The notes under the pieces: generated by a model
The model's database searches: none
Told to the model about the DNA's origin: nothing
What the model saw: the letters and a program-made list of their open reading frames with translations, nothing else
Shown: positions 22,777 to 22,915 of the stretch, in pieces
Numbering within the stretch: the first letter of the stretch is position 1
How the letters are laid out: each line of letters opens with the position of its first letter
DNA from: Treponema sp.
Lineage (GTDB): Bacteria > Spirochaetota > Spirochaetia > Treponematales > Treponemataceae
Length of the DNA stretch: 22,915 bases
Direction: 5' to 3'
NCBI GenBank assembly: GCA_023231445.1
Contig: JALNVF010000039.1
Span: 1 to 22,915, forward strand
Translations under genes and position numbers: made by a program

Positions 22777-22915
22777 CTGCAGTCTGTCTGCTGATTGTTC
22801 GAACAGTTCCACGAATTTTCCCGCAAGCGGCGGCAGCATACGGTCTTTGCGCCAGATGACCGCCAGCTGTGTTGTAAGTCTGTCACTGATAATATCTTTG
22901 CATATCATATCTTTC
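22771..22915 (-). CDS. LysR-type transcriptional regulator, C-terminal fragment
   Basis: The minus strand reads 48 codons from the window edge to a TAA at 22773-22771. The peptide Leu-Ala-Val-Ile-Trp-Arg-Lys-Asp-Arg-Met-Leu-Pro-Pro-Leu-Ala and then Phe-Val-Glu-Leu-Phe is characteristic of the last strand and helix of LysR effector domains. The 5' part lies outside the window, so its DNA-binding domain cannot be read. It converges on the DUF364 gene with a six-base overlap of the stops. It might control the transporter, but that is a guess. Confidence 0.65.
   Translation of the reverse strand, partial: KDMICKDIISDRLTTQLAVIWRKDRMLPPLAGKFVELFEQSADRLQL

Noticed and set aside
1..22915. CRISPR arrays, tRNA or rRNA genes, insertion sequences, phage genes
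   Set aside because: No spaced direct repeats, no tRNA cloverleaf, and no transposase or integrase motifs were seen on either strand. The window is densely filled with metabolic and nif genes.

Overview
The window carries a compact molybdenum nitrogenase (nif) locus from a diazotrophic, probably anaerobic bacterium with roughly mid-40s percent G+C. The gene order nifH-nifI1-nifI2-nifD-nifK-nifE-nifN-nifB-fdx, the short NifK (458 aa), the insertion in NifD, the NifB fused to a NifX-like domain and the GlnB-like nifI pair between nifH and nifD are all typical of the anaerobe group often called NifH cluster III (clostridia, spirochaetes, sulfate reducers). A good sigma-54 promoter and a NifA/AnfA-type activator argue against a classical Clostridium. 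A termite-gut or rumen-type Treponema is my best guess, but it is an inference and not proven by anything here.

Layout. 1-462: 3'-truncated TlpA-like thioredoxin (minus). 573-3258: purine nucleoside phosphorylase and pyruvate kinase (plus). 3353-5471: minus-strand operon nifA-nif11-mop (activator, Nif11-domain protein, molbindin). 5472-5782: divergent control region with a sigma-70 promoter for nifA and a sigma-54 promoter for nifH. 5783-15002: the nif operon. 15013-15109: two strong hairpins between converging operons. 15113-17618: modABC on the minus strand. 17764-19696: a HEPN-like helical protein and a homocitrate synthase (nifV-type) with a LeuA-like C-terminal domain. 19804-22776: a second molybdate-type ABC transporter (binding protein, permease, ATPase) plus a DUF364 protein. 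22771-22915: end of a LysR-type regulator (minus).

How it fits together. NifHDK is the enzyme. NifE, NifN, NifB and NifV build FeMo-cofactor. The 2Fe-2S ferredoxin is a likely accessory or electron carrier. NifI1/NifI2 should switch the enzyme off when ammonium is present. Two ABC systems supply molybdate and Mop may buffer it. NifA should fire the sigma-54 promoter. No nifS, nifU, nifX, nifZ, nifW, nifM or nifQ is present here.

The most interesting signal is a shared palindrome, TACA-N4-TGTA. By eye it occurs at five intergenic places (before pyk, nifA, nifH, modA and the second transporter) and only once inside a coding region. It looks like the operator of one undescribed regulon joining nitrogen fixation, molybdenum uptake and pyruvate kinase.
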